The position numbers and the translations under genes were made by a program. The notes beneath the pieces were generated by a model that saw nothing but the letters and a program-made list of their open reading frames with translations, was not told the origin of the DNA and searched no databases. This document shows, piece after piece, positions 53,201-61,063 of a stretch of 64,000 nucleotides of DNA. The DNA is from Bradyrhizobium iriomotense (lineage in GTDB: Bacteria; Pseudomonadota; Alphaproteobacteria; Rhizobiales; Xanthobacteraceae), in NCBI RefSeq assembly GCF_018129405.1, contig NZ_JAFCLP010000007.1, forward strand, positions 243,894 through 307,893. Direction: 5' to 3'. How positions within the stretch are numbered: the stretch's first letter is position 1; every line of letters starts with the position of its first letter.

Positions 53201-54258
53201 GTGATTTCCGTCTGGGTCGCACTGTCCCATACGCGGGTATCGGCCCATACGACGAGGTCGCTGACGCTGCCTGACTTGTTCATCAGCATCGTATGCGTGT
53301 TGCTGGGCGCGTTGGAAAGCGTGTAGCTCAGATCCGAAGCGGTATGAGCGCTGCCGTTGTCACCGGCGCTCAAGATGGTCGTCAGATTGTGGACTGCGAC
53401 AGCGGCTTCCTTCGGCGTTCCGTCAACGTTGAAAAGACCGAAATGGGCTTCCTTGTCGCCTCGAGACGCCGAGGACGGCGAGTCGAACAGTTCGTAAATA
53501 TAGGTGGCGGAAGATCCGTTTTCATAGGCCAGGAGCAGATTGGAGAGGACAAGCTTCGCCTGCGCGTCCTCATTCGCGCCGATGCCCATGACGCTCGACA
53601 AGGTCGTATAGCCGGTCTCCGTCACGATGACCGGATCGTTCGTCGAAATGTTCTGCGCCAGACGGAGGTCGTCTTCGATCTGAGCGTCGGCGAGCGCGCC
53701 GGTCTGAATGTAGACGTGTGCATTCGCCGCGTCCGAGTAGGCGCTCATGTCGCCAACCACGGCGTTCGTCGCATCGGTCTGGTATCCGATGCTGAAGTTG
53801 ACGACGGTGACGCCGCTGAGAACGCCGTTGGCTTTCACGGCGGCATAGAGAGCCTCCTGAAACGCCGCCGCGCCTTCAAGCGAGGTCAGACCGTTATAGG
53901 AGAAGGTGTTGAGATTGGCTTCGTTGATGCCTTCGATGGACAACAGAGCGCCGGGGTGCTCCGTCTTGAACTGCGCAAGAGAAGCGACGTAGCTGGCCAG
54001 CCCGCTGCTGCCCGTCTCCGGCAGCGTATAGGCCACGCGAAAATCGAAAGAGACACCCGCATTGGCAAGCGCGTCGATGACCGCATTCGCATGCCCGATT
54101 GCGTTGTAGGAGTCACGAACGTGACTGATGCCCAGATAGTCCAGGCTGTTGATGATCAAGCTGGAGTTTGTGTAGGCGTCGGTATAGGCGCCCGCATTGG
54201 TGTTGATACCGAGATTATTGAGAAAGCTCGATGCAGTGGTGACCGTCGTGTTCGACAT
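50287..54258 (-). CDS. Large secreted-type protein: glycosidase-like domain, six 117-aa repeats, RTX-like end
   Basis: 1323 residues. N-terminal domain (about 1-300) looks like a clan GH-A TIM barrel: candidate acid/base Glu113 in SIEGINEAN, nucleophile Glu214 in PVIVTETGYT, and closing strand EAHFGLFNVDGTPKEAAVAVHNL. A middle part (about 300-500) is followed by six tandem repeats of 117 residues (YDTSTGYKL.. NADGS.. ITGQSYTxxH.. LIERFHADGSY), Tyr/Asp/Gly-rich like YD/RHS-type repeats. The end has GGAGNDTFYFRT and GGNDTVYSF, resembling RTX calcium-binding nonapeptides. No N-terminal signal peptide, so type I secretion is likely; no transporter genes are adjacent. Substrate unknown. Confidence 0.78.
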   Translation of the reverse strand: MSNTTVTTASSFLNNLGINTNAGAYTDAYTNSSLIINSLDYLGISHVRDSYNAIGHANAVIDALANAGVSFDFRVAYTLPETGSSGLASYVASLAQFKTEHPGALLSIEGINEANLNTFSYNGLTSLEGAAAFQEALYAAVKANGVLSGVTVVNFSIGYQTDATNAVVGDMSAYSDAANAHVYIQTGALADAQIEDDLRLAQNISTNDPVIVTETGYTTLSSVMGIGANEDAQAKLVLSNLLLAYENGSSATYIYELFDSPSSASRGDKEAHFGLFNVDGTPKEAAVAVHNLTTILSAGDNGSAHTASDLSYTLSNAPSNTHTMLMNKSGSVSDLVVWADTRVWDSATQTEITTPVTSVTVQLGQVQSTIYVYDPLQGTDPIAVYYNTDKIQIGLSDHPLVIEFGATRPAAEAGTVVDSALTMTSAEFVAQMDTLATATGLDKVTLSDTHVLAVSSTQTMEYVIAHYGSLLSKIDGGFSFSVTWSGVGWTKEQDFDASGSLTETTVWGYDSSGALVSKSITQADGRLDYYHYGITGQSYTSQHTAYDASGNVTLIERFNADGSYQYKAAYNSDGSKVYDYYSSTGALSTEVSVTSSSTVTTTYDTSTGYKLSVYTANADGSADNKVYANGVLMKDNVLHTDGSTEVYAYNITGQSYTTTHQVTDASGKVTLIERFHADGSHEYKAAYNSDGSKVYDYYTSTGAQSSEVVVTSTATTTTTYDTTTGYKLSVYTANVDGSADNKVYTNNVLMKDNILHKDGSSEVYIYNITGQSYTTTHQVSDASGKVTLIERFHADGSYQYKVTYPSDGSKISDYYTSTGLHSAEVVVTSTATTTITYDTTTGYKLNVYTANVDGSADNKVYTNNVLMKDNILHKDGSSEVYIYNITGQSYTTTHQVSDASGKVTLIERFHADGSYQYKVAYNADGSKVSDYYTSTGLHSSEVTVTSASTTTTTYDTATGYKVTDYIAYADGSAENKTYTAGVLTKDNVLHKDGSSDAYVYQITGQSYTSTHQATDASGNVTLIERFHADGSYDYKAAYNADGSKLYDYYDGAGKLSTEVSVISTGTTTTTYDTSTGYKLTEYTANVDGSAENKTYTSGVLTKDNIVHSDGSSDAYLYQITGQSYTSTHQAYDASGNATLVERFHSDGSYDYLEKHNTDGSTDISNYSSAGAVLNHTHIGADGSRAVDYYSQDGTGDIRTDTINVSGNLTMREYTHTSGAHEVYAYADNLKLDGGAGNDTFYFRTTNGGTVTYQGGNDTVYSFNTDTSGGTDKIAVSSSLAASFNDLHMAQQGSDVLITLDSQDTILIKGSTVANLHSDYFVFS
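50640..52760. repeat. Tandem 351-bp repeats inside the large gene
   Basis: The marker TAGGACTG/TAGGATTG recurs at 50888, 51239, 51590, 51941, 52292 and 52643, always 351 nt apart. Between the copies at 51512-51711 and 51863-52062 about 200 nt appear identical, a sign of recent duplication or gene conversion. Confidence 0.9.
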
Positions 54259-54844
54259 TTACAGCGCCCCATTTCCGATGGAGCGCACCCTGGCAGTCAC
54301 TCCTAAAGAAATCCGACTTCAAGAAAGCTAAAATTGACCGGCTTTCGCCTAAATTTTCAGCTCATCGCGCACATCATATGCCCCCTTCCATCAAGTTCCC
54401 CGGCGGAACAAAACCACCAAGATCCACATCCGCTCGCACGAGATCGACGACATCCGCTGCGCCGAAGCGAAGGCGGCGTCGAGCGAGCGTCTGCGCACGC
54501 ACGCTAATGCATTCGGCGATGTGGGAAACCAACCTTGCCGGCCGCCATTGGCGGCGACATCGATGCTATCGCACGCAACTTTGCAAAGAGCGTGGTGATC
54601 GAGTGACGTCGAGATGACGTTGCAGAGGCGATCGCCACGATTGATGGCGCTCGCAGCACGAGCGATCGCTGCCGTATTATTACGGTCCGCGTTATTACGG
54701 TCCGCGACGGCTCGCGATTGGCCGCGGGCGAGATCGCTGATCTCGCCCGCGGGTTGGAACACGACGTTTGAGTCAAGTTCCCGGTGCGGATCCGCTGGCG
54801 CGGTGATGAAGAGCGTCTACACCGCCGGTCTCGATCCCTCTGAC
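54259..54844. pseudogene. Decayed copy of the 49.6-50.1 kb locus
   Basis: Short matches in order to the locus on the other side of the large gene: GAGATCGACGACATCCGCTG with GCGAAGGCGGCG (54449) matches 49656 onwards; GGAAACCAACC (54530) matches 49740; GAGATGACGTTG (54610) and ATGGCGCTCGC match 49960 onwards; TTGGCCGCGGGCGAGATCGCTGA (54717) matches 50055 onwards. Several indels break every frame. No intact gene otherwise. Confidence 0.65.
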
Positions 54845-56227
54845 CTATTCGTGACGGTTCATTGCGGAACTGGCCTTGGTGTCGCGCATGGTGAGATAGA
54901 CCAGCAGCGATACCGCGATGCAGCCGGTCAGATACCAGTAGAACCAGCCTTCGTGACCGATCGACTTGAACCAGAGCGCAATCGGTTCCGCGGTGCCGCC
55001 GAAGATCGACACGGTCAGCGCATAGGGCACGCCGACACCGGTCGCCCGCACGCTGGTCGGGAACAACTCGGCTTTAACCACGGCATTGATCGCCGTGTAG
55101 CCCGAGACGATCATCCAGGCGGCCGCGATGAGCAGGAAGGCCGAGAACGCATCATGCGTCGTCTGGAGCGTCGTCAACAAGGGAATGGTGAACAGCGTGC
55201 CCGACACGCCGAACCCGATCAGGAGCCATTTTCGCCCGATGCGGTCGGAGATCGCGCCGTAGATCGGCTGGAGCACCATCGCAAAGACGAGGCTTCCCGC
55301 CGTCACCGTGGTGGTCTGGTCGTCGGTCAGCTTCACCGAGAGGCGAAGGAATTTCTGCATATAGGTGGTGTAGGTGTAGAAGGCCGCCGTGCCGCCCATC
55401 GTCAGCCCCACCACCAGCATCAGCTCGCGCGGATAGTTGAGCAGCGCGCGGATCGAGCTGGATTTCTTGACTGCCGCCTGGCTGTTCTTGAAGGCATCGG
55501 TCTCATGAAGGTTGCTGCGCATCAACGCCGCGACGATCGCGAGCACGGCGCCGAACGCAAACGGCACGCGCCAGCCCCAGGCGCGAATCTCCTCGGTCGA
55601 GAGAAACACCTTCTGCAGCAGGAGCAGCACAAGGATGGCGCAGAGCTGACCGCCGATCAGCGTCACATACTGGAAGCTGGAATAGAAGCCGCGGTTCTTC
55701 TCGTCCGCGACCTCGCTGAGGTAGGTGGCGCTGGTGCCGTATTCGCCGCCCAGGCTCAGCCCTTGCAGGATTCGTGCGAGGCCGAGGACGACGGGAGCGG
55801 CCAGCCCGATCGAGGCGTAAGTCGGCGTCACCGCGATGATCAGCGACCCGAAGCACATCATCACGACGGACAGCGTCAGGGCGTTGCGCCGGCCGTAGCG
55901 ATCGGCGAGATGGCCGAACAACCAGCCGCCAAGGGGACGCACCAGGAAGCCCGCCGCAAACAGCAGTGCCGCGTTGAGCTGTTGCACCACTTCATCGCCG
56001 TCGGGGAAAAATGCCTTGGCGAAATAGAGCGAGAACGCCGCATAGGCGTAGAAATCGTACCACTCGACGAGGTTGCCGACCGAGCCGACGAAGATCGCGC
56101 GCAGCCGGCGCTTCATGTCGGCGCTATTCGCGCGCGTCTCCGTGACGGGCGCACCGACGTTCTGAATTGAGGCTTCCTGTGAACTCACGACGTCCTCCGC
56201 ATGTTTGTTGTCCTTTGACGAAGCCAT
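54845..56227 (-). CDS. MHS-family major facilitator transporter (dicarboxylate/2-oxoglutarate type)
   Basis: 460 residues from ATG 56227. Twelve-segment MFS protein of the metabolite:H+ symporter family: GNLVEWYDFYAYAAFSLYFAKAFFP, FLVRPLGGWLFGHLADRYGRRNALTLSV, RILQGLSLGGEYGTSATYLSEVADEKNRGFYSSFQYVTL. Similar to KgtP-type 2-oxoglutarate permeases. It follows dctB-dctD on the same strand behind a full sigma-54 promoter and two dyads, so a C4-dicarboxylate or 2-oxoacid is the likely substrate. Confidence 0.85.
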   Translation of the reverse strand: MASSKDNKHAEDVVSSQEASIQNVGAPVTETRANSADMKRRLRAIFVGSVGNLVEWYDFYAYAAFSLYFAKAFFPDGDEVVQQLNAALLFAAGFLVRPLGGWLFGHLADRYGRRNALTLSVVMMCFGSLIIAVTPTYASIGLAAPVVLGLARILQGLSLGGEYGTSATYLSEVADEKNRGFYSSFQYVTLIGGQLCAILVLLLLQKVFLSTEEIRAWGWRVPFAFGAVLAIVAALMRSNLHETDAFKNSQAAVKKSSSIRALLNYPRELMLVVGLTMGGTAAFYTYTTYMQKFLRLSVKLTDDQTTTVTAGSLVFAMVLQPIYGAISDRIGRKWLLIGFGVSGTLFTIPLLTTLQTTHDAFSAFLLIAAAWMIVSGYTAINAVVKAELFPTSVRATGVGVPYALTVSIFGGTAEPIALWFKSIGHEGWFYWYLTGCIAVSLLVYLTMRDTKASSAMNRHE

Positions 56228-56292
56228 CCGCTCGCTTGTTGGAGCGCGAGTGGATGCCGTCCCGGAAAACCGGATGGTTTCGGCGCTGCTTG

Positions 56293-56308
56293 AGCAACGG
56301 CCGTGCCA
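56293..56308 (-). promoter_or_regulatory. Sigma-54 promoter of MHS transporter
   Basis: On the minus strand TGGCAC-GGCCG-TTGCT, a full consensus match almost identical to the dctA promoter (TGGCAC-GGTTG-TTGCT). About 66 nt before the ATG at 56227. Confidence 0.85.
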
Positions 56309-56394
56309 GTCGCGACCGGCGCGCGAAAACGCGGGGAATTGCAGCAGACAGAACGTTTTCCTGAGAAGGAAGGGCTCGCGAAGGCCACAGCATC

Positions 56395-56408
56395 GGCAGG
56401 AATCCGCC
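56395..56408. promoter_or_regulatory. Candidate DctD enhancer site 2
   Basis: GGCAGGAATCCGCC, a degenerate copy of the dyad at 56427, 32 bp (three helical turns) nearer the promoter. Confidence 0.5.
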
Positions 56409-56426
56409 GACGCGAACGCCGACATC

Positions 56427-56440
56427 GGCGGATTTCCGCC
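56427..56440. promoter_or_regulatory. Candidate DctD enhancer site 1
   Basis: GGCGGATTTCCGCC, a perfect dyad. Its complement contains GCGGAAATCCGC, the core of the rhizobial DctD site as I recall it. It lies about 150 nt upstream of the expected transcription start, the usual enhancer distance. Confidence 0.6.
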
Positions 56441-56454
56441 TATCGCCTGCCGGC

Positions 56455-57813
56455 TCAGGAATCCTTGCGGCCGGGTCTCGCCAGCGCGTATTTCGCCATT
56501 TTCTCGTTCAGGGTCCGGCGCGGGACACCGAGCTCCACGGTGACGGCGGCAATCGACCAGTCGTGCTCGCGCAACGCGGCCTCGATCAGCGCGCGCTCAT
56601 GGGCCGCAACGCGATCGGCAAGCGTCCGCTGCGGCGCCCCCGGTTCGCCGCGCCGCAGGATCTCGGCCACGCTGCGGCCGGTCGCCGCCAGCCCCAGCGC
56701 GTAGCGCTCGGCAACGTTCTTCAGCTCACGCACATTGCCTGGCCAGTCATGGGCGAGCAGCGCATCGAGATCGTTCGCACGCAGTGACGACATGGTGCGG
56801 CCCGCGCCCTTTGCGGCGGCGGCGGCGAAATGCTCGAACAGCAGCAGGACATCGTTGCCGCGCTCGCGCAGCGGCGGCAGGTTGATCTCCGCTGCCGCGA
56901 GGCGGAAGTAGAGATCGGAACGGAAACGCCCCTGGCGGCTTTCGGTCGCAAGATCGCCTTTTGCAGCCGCGATCACGCGAACGTCGACCGGCAGGAGCTT
57001 GTTCGAGCCGACCCGCTCGATCGTACGCTCCTGGAGGGCGCGCAGGATCTTGGCCTGGAACGGCAGCGGCATGCTCTCGATCTCGTCGAGCAAGAGCGTG
57101 CCGCCGCTGGCATGCTCGAACTTCCCGATGCGGGCGCCACGTGCGCCGGTGAAGGCGCCGGCCTCATGGCCGAACAATTCGCTTTCGAACAGCTCGGCCG
57201 GGATCGCGGCACAGTTCACGGCGACGAAGGGCGCCTTCGCGCGCGGACCGAAATCGTGCAGGGCCCGCGCCACCACCTCCTTGCCGGTTCCGGTCTCGCC
57301 GGTGACGATCACGTCGCGATCATGACCGGCAAGCTCGAGGATGCTGGCCCGCACTGCGACCATCGCCTTCGACAGGCCGACCAGGCGAGCGTCGATCTCG
57401 CCGGGCGCGGCAAGGCGATCCGAGAGCTGGCGCAGCTGCAGCTTCAACTGCCGCCGCTCGATCGCGCGCGTCATGACGGCCGAGAGCAGCTCGGGATCAT
57501 GAGGCTTCTGCAGGAAGTCATAGGCGCCCTCGCGCATCGCAGCGACCGCCAGGGGCACGTCGCCATGCGCGGTCAGCAGCACGACGGGAATGTCGGGATC
57601 GGCGCGGTGAACGTCGCGCATCAATTCCAGCCCGGATCGGTGCGGCATGCGAAAATCGGTCAGCACGGCGTCGGGCGGGATCTCCGTCACGAGGCGCATG
57701 GCCTCATCCGCGCCGGCGGCGACCCGGACCGTGAAGCCGCCCAGCTCCAGCCATTGCCGCACCGAATTGCGGACGATCTCCTCGTCGTCGACGACGAGCA
57801 CGGACCCGCTCAT
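56455..57813 (-). CDS. dctD: Sigma-54-dependent response regulator DctD
   Basis: 452 residues. Receiver domain with phospho-acceptor Asp53 (LTDFRMPHRSG), AAA+ domain with GETGTGKE, the sigma-54 contact loop GAFTGA, LLLDEIESMPLPFQAKILRALQE, and a C-terminal Fis-type helix-turn-helix (LIEAALREHDWSIAAVTVELGVPRRTLNEKM). Activates sigma-54 promoters such as dctA and the adjacent transporter. Overlaps dctB by 4 nt. Length and motifs normal. Confidence 0.95.
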   Translation of the reverse strand: MSGSVLVVDDEEIVRNSVRQWLELGGFTVRVAAGADEAMRLVTEIPPDAVLTDFRMPHRSGLELMRDVHRADPDIPVVLLTAHGDVPLAVAAMREGAYDFLQKPHDPELLSAVMTRAIERRQLKLQLRQLSDRLAAPGEIDARLVGLSKAMVAVRASILELAGHDRDVIVTGETGTGKEVVARALHDFGPRAKAPFVAVNCAAIPAELFESELFGHEAGAFTGARGARIGKFEHASGGTLLLDEIESMPLPFQAKILRALQERTIERVGSNKLLPVDVRVIAAAKGDLATESRQGRFRSDLYFRLAAAEINLPPLRERGNDVLLLFEHFAAAAAKGAGRTMSSLRANDLDALLAHDWPGNVRELKNVAERYALGLAATGRSVAEILRRGEPGAPQRTLADRVAAHERALIEAALREHDWSIAAVTVELGVPRRTLNEKMAKYALARPGRKDS

Positions 57814-59597
57814 GCGTGCAATTCCTGATGTTGCGAGGCCGGCGCGACGTCCATGACCGGAATGACGACCTTGAAAGTCGAGCCCCTGCCCGGTGCGCTG
57901 TCCACCAGGATATCTCCTCCGAATTCCCTGACAATTCCGTACGAGATCGAGAGCCCGAGTCCAAGCCCCTCGCCGATCTCCTTGGTCGTGAAGAACGGAT
58001 CGAACAGTGATTTGATGTGCTCGGGTGCGATGCCCGCGCCGGTGTCGCTGACCTCGATCACGGCGCTGTCGTCGCGGCGGTCGAGGGTGACCCCGAGGAC
58101 CCGACGCTCGCGATCGCGCATCGCATCGATCGCATTCGACAGCAGGTTGACCACGACCTGCTCGAGCCGGATCGGATTGGCGAGGCCATGAAGCGGCCCG
58201 GCAGGCGCGGAGCGCACCACCTCGATATGCTCGTTGTCGATCCGGTATTGCAGCAGGCGAATCGCATTGTCCACCACGGGCGCGAGCTCGACGGCGCTGC
58301 GCGTGCCTGTCTCCTTCCGCGCGAACATCCTGAGGTGATCGATCAGCGCCATCATGCGCTCGGCGATCGAGGACATGAGGTCGAGATTGGCGGCGGCACG
58401 ATCGACCTCGTTGCGGCGGAGCAGGACTCGGCTGCTCGCGACATAGGTGATCAATGCCGCGAGCGGCTGGTTGATCTCGTGCGCGACACCGGCGAGCGCC
58501 TGCCCGAGGCTCGCGAGCTTGGCGCTCTGAACGAGGCTTTCCATGGTCCGGCGCAGCTCTTCCGTGCGCTCGGCCACGCGCCGCTCGAGGACGTCATGCG
58601 CATCGAGCTTCGCACGGACGACCTGCCGCCGCTGGTAGGCCACCAGCACGACCAGCAGAGCGGCGATCAGGGCGGAGACGCTCGCGATCGCGACGGTCGC
58701 CGCACTGCGCCGTGCATCCGCGACGTCCGAGAACAGGAGCAGCCTCCAGCCCTGATCGTGCGGACGGACCTGAAGGGCGTAGTCCCCAAGCTCGACATTG
58801 CCTCGGCCGCGCGCGCGACCGATCTGGACGCGTTCCCGGTCGCCTTTCGGCACGAAGACCGGAGCTGCATCGATCGCCTGACCGAATTGCTGTGCGGCAT
58901 TCAGTTCTGCGAGCCGCTGCGCGGGGACCGGCGCCAGCGGACGGTATTTCCAGTCCTCGCGGCTGGCGAGGAAGATCACGCCATTCTCGTCCTCCATCGC
59001 GACGAGGTCGCCGGCACGTGCCCAGTCGGCCTCGAGCGTACTGAGATCGATCTTGACCACGGCGACACCGAGGGTCTTGTCGCCCTCCATGATCCGATGC
59101 GACAGGAAATAGCCGGGCTGTCCCGTGGTGGCGCCGACGGCATAGTAATGACCCTCGCCGGCTCGCATGGCGTCCGCAAAATAGGCGCGGAAAGCGTAAT
59201 TGTGCCCGACGAAACTCGAATCCTGGTCGAAATTGCTCGCCGCGAGCGCGAGGCCGGTGCTGTCGAGAACATACAGCTCGGCGGACCTGGCTCCCTGATT
59301 GAGCGATTTGAGGTAGCGATTGGCGGCGGCAGTCGCCGATGCATCGCCGGGATTGCGGTAGAGCGCGCGGACGGGATCGGCGAGCGACAGAACCGCCGGC
59401 AAATAGCGATAGCGCGCGACGGTCGCATCGAAGGTGCTGGCAATCAGCGCAAGCCGGTCGTTGGCCTCCCGCTCCATGCGCGCAAAGGCGGCATCCAGCG
59501 CGAGGACGTAAGCCAGCCAGCCCACTGCTGCGATGGTCGCAAGCGCGGCTATGCCGATCAGCACGTATCGCGGCAGGTCTGGACGGGGGCGTTGCAT
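57810..59597 (-). CDS. dctB: Sensor histidine kinase DctB
   Basis: 595 residues from ATG 59597 behind GGAGCTCCG; a longer frame runs through the tRNA gene and is not real. N-terminal membrane segment, a periplasmic dicarboxylate-binding double-PAS-like region (ALYRNPGDASATAAANRYLKSLNQ, GHNYAFRAYFADAM, GHYYAVGATTGQPGYFLSH), a second membrane segment near 300, then HisKA/HATPase (GVAHEINQPLAALITY, VVNLLSNAIDAM, DTGAGIAPEHIKSLFDPFFTTKE, GLGLGLSISYGI). Senses C4-dicarboxylates and phosphorylates DctD. Confidence 0.95.
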   Translation of the reverse strand: MQRPRPDLPRYVLIGIAALATIAAVGWLAYVLALDAAFARMEREANDRLALIASTFDATVARYRYLPAVLSLADPVRALYRNPGDASATAAANRYLKSLNQGARSAELYVLDSTGLALAASNFDQDSSFVGHNYAFRAYFADAMRAGEGHYYAVGATTGQPGYFLSHRIMEGDKTLGVAVVKIDLSTLEADWARAGDLVAMEDENGVIFLASREDWKYRPLAPVPAQRLAELNAAQQFGQAIDAAPVFVPKGDRERVQIGRARGRGNVELGDYALQVRPHDQGWRLLLFSDVADARRSAATVAIASVSALIAALLVVLVAYQRRQVVRAKLDAHDVLERRVAERTEELRRTMESLVQSAKLASLGQALAGVAHEINQPLAALITYVASSRVLLRRNEVDRAAANLDLMSSIAERMMALIDHLRMFARKETGTRSAVELAPVVDNAIRLLQYRIDNEHIEVVRSAPAGPLHGLANPIRLEQVVVNLLSNAIDAMRDRERRVLGVTLDRRDDSAVIEVSDTGAGIAPEHIKSLFDPFFTTKEIGEGLGLGLSISYGIVREFGGDILVDSAPGRGSTFKVVIPVMDVAPASQHQELHA

Positions 59598-59842
59598 CGG
59601 AGCTCCGGATCGGGGCGATACCGCTAGGTAGCACAGGCAGGACCTGTGGCGCGGCTTCCGAAGCGAGACGGCTCCGTCGCTCGTGCGCCTGACCGCCGAA
59701 AGGAGCCATGCCGCCGCGACAGGCCGCCCTGCTCGGGCCAAATCGGCCGTGGACCCGATCCCGAAATCGTTGCAAAAAGGCGTTTCCGAGGCGCCGGCGG
59801 CCGGTCCGCCAAGCCTTTGGAAAACGTCAACTTTTGGAAGAA

Positions 59843-59919
59843 TGGTCGGAGTGGCAGGATTCGAACCTGCGACCCCTGCGTCCCGAACGCAGTGCTCTAC
59901 CGGGCTGAGCCACACTCCG
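59843..59919 (-). tRNA. tRNA-Pro (anticodon CGG)
   Basis: Full cloverleaf: acceptor stem CGGAGTG/CACTCCG, D-arm GCTCAGCCCGGTAGAGC, anticodon arm CTGCG-TTCGGGA-CGCAG (CGG, reading CCG), TpsiC arm GCAGG-TTCGAAT-CCTGC, discriminator A and an encoded CCA (59843-59845). 77 nt with CCA. Confidence 0.97.
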
Positions 59920-59931
59920 ACAAGAAGGCGG

Positions 59932-59960
59932 CTTATAGCGTCGGGTTTGGCGCACCGCAA
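59932..59960 (-). promoter_or_regulatory. Sigma-70 promoter of tRNA-Pro
   Basis: TTGCGG, 17 nt, TATAAG on the minus strand, 12 nt before the tRNA 5' end. Confidence 0.6.
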
Positions 59961-59969
59961 GCGGCCGAG

Positions 59970-60977
59970 ATGAGGAATTTTGTCCCTGTGAAAACGGGTC
60001 TTGAAACGCTGATTTTACCGGCCGGCGAGGCCGCCGCCGGGGCCGCCGCCCGGACGCTTGCGGCTGGCGGGCTGGTCGCGTTTCCAACCGAGACGGTCTA
60101 CGGGCTCGGCGCGGACGCCGCCAATGCCACCGCTGTCGCTCATATCTACAGCGCCAAAGGGCGGCCGGCCTTCAATCCGCTGATCGCGCATGTCGCGGAC
60201 ATCGCCGCTGCGCGCCGGATCGGCCGGTTCGACGCGCGCGCCTTGAAGCTTGCCGAGGCGTTCTGGCCTGGGCCGCTGACGCTGGTGGTGCCGAAGACGG
60301 ACGACTGCCGGGTGGCGGATCTGGCCACTGCTGGCCTCGACACCGTCGCGATCCGCATTCCCGCCCACCCGGTGGCGCAGGCGATCCTGCGCGCCTTTGG
60401 CGGGGCGGTGGTGGCGCCGTCCGCCAACATCTCCGGCCATGTCTCACCGACGCTGGCGGCCCATGTCGAAAGTGATTTATCGGGGCGGATCGACCTGATC
60501 GTCGACGGCGGGCCGGTCGCGGTTGGCGTCGAATCGACCATCGTCGGCTGCTTCGACGCACCGATGCTGCTCCGCCCCGGCGGGCTGTCGCGCGAACGGA
60601 TCGAGGCCGTGCTCGGCGCAGCCCTGGCGCGGCCGCCCGTCGAGGCCGGCAGCGACGACAGCCAGCCGCTGGCGCCGGGCATGCTGGCCTCGCATTACGC
60701 GCCGCGCGCCAATGTACGGCTCAATGCGCAGGACGTTGCGCCGGGGGAAGCGCTGCTGGCCTTTGGCCCCGCGCGGCTGCCTGGACTTGATGCTGCGTCA
60801 GCCGTCATGAATTTGTCGCCCGCCGGTGATCTCGATGAAGCGGCCGCCAATCTGTTCGGCTATCTTCGCAGCCTGGATGCGAGAGGGCCGCGCGCGATCG
60901 CGGTGATGCCGATTCCCGAAGTGGATCTGGGCGAGGCAATCAATGACCGGCTGCGCCGGGCGGCCGTGGCGCGCTAG
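59970..60977 (+). CDS. tsaC: L-threonylcarbamoyladenylate synthase (Sua5/TsaC)
   Basis: 335 residues from ATG 59970, the first start after the tRNA gene. YrdC domain: AARTLAAGGLVAFPTETVYGLGADA, YSAKGRPAFNPLIAHV, FWPGPLTLVVPK, PSANISGHVSPTLAAHV, and a C-terminal Sua5 extension after residue 200 with LAPGMLASHYAPRA and GEAINDRLRRAA. Makes threonylcarbamoyl-AMP for t6A at position 37 of ANN-reading tRNAs. The long form with the C-terminal domain is normal for Sua5. Confidence 0.95.
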   Translation: MRNFVPVKTGLETLILPAGEAAAGAAARTLAAGGLVAFPTETVYGLGADAANATAVAHIYSAKGRPAFNPLIAHVADIAAARRIGRFDARALKLAEAFWPGPLTLVVPKTDDCRVADLATAGLDTVAIRIPAHPVAQAILRAFGGAVVAPSANISGHVSPTLAAHVESDLSGRIDLIVDGGPVAVGVESTIVGCFDAPMLLRPGGLSRERIEAVLGAALARPPVEAGSDDSQPLAPGMLASHYAPRANVRLNAQDVAPGEALLAFGPARLPGLDAASAVMNLSPAGDLDEAAANLFGYLRSLDARGPRAIAVMPIPEVDLGEAINDRLRRAAVAR

Positions 60978-61063
60978 CGCATGATCCGGACCCGGAGGGC
61001 CGCGTTAGCGCAAAGTGTGAAGCGGTTTTCCGATAAGATCATGCGCAAAAGACAAGAAGCGGA

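Noticed and set aside
59646-59969. N-terminal extension of the Sua5/TsaC gene, and of dctB on the other strand
   Set aside because: Both run through tRNA-Pro; ATG 59970 and ATG 59597 have family-like N-termini.
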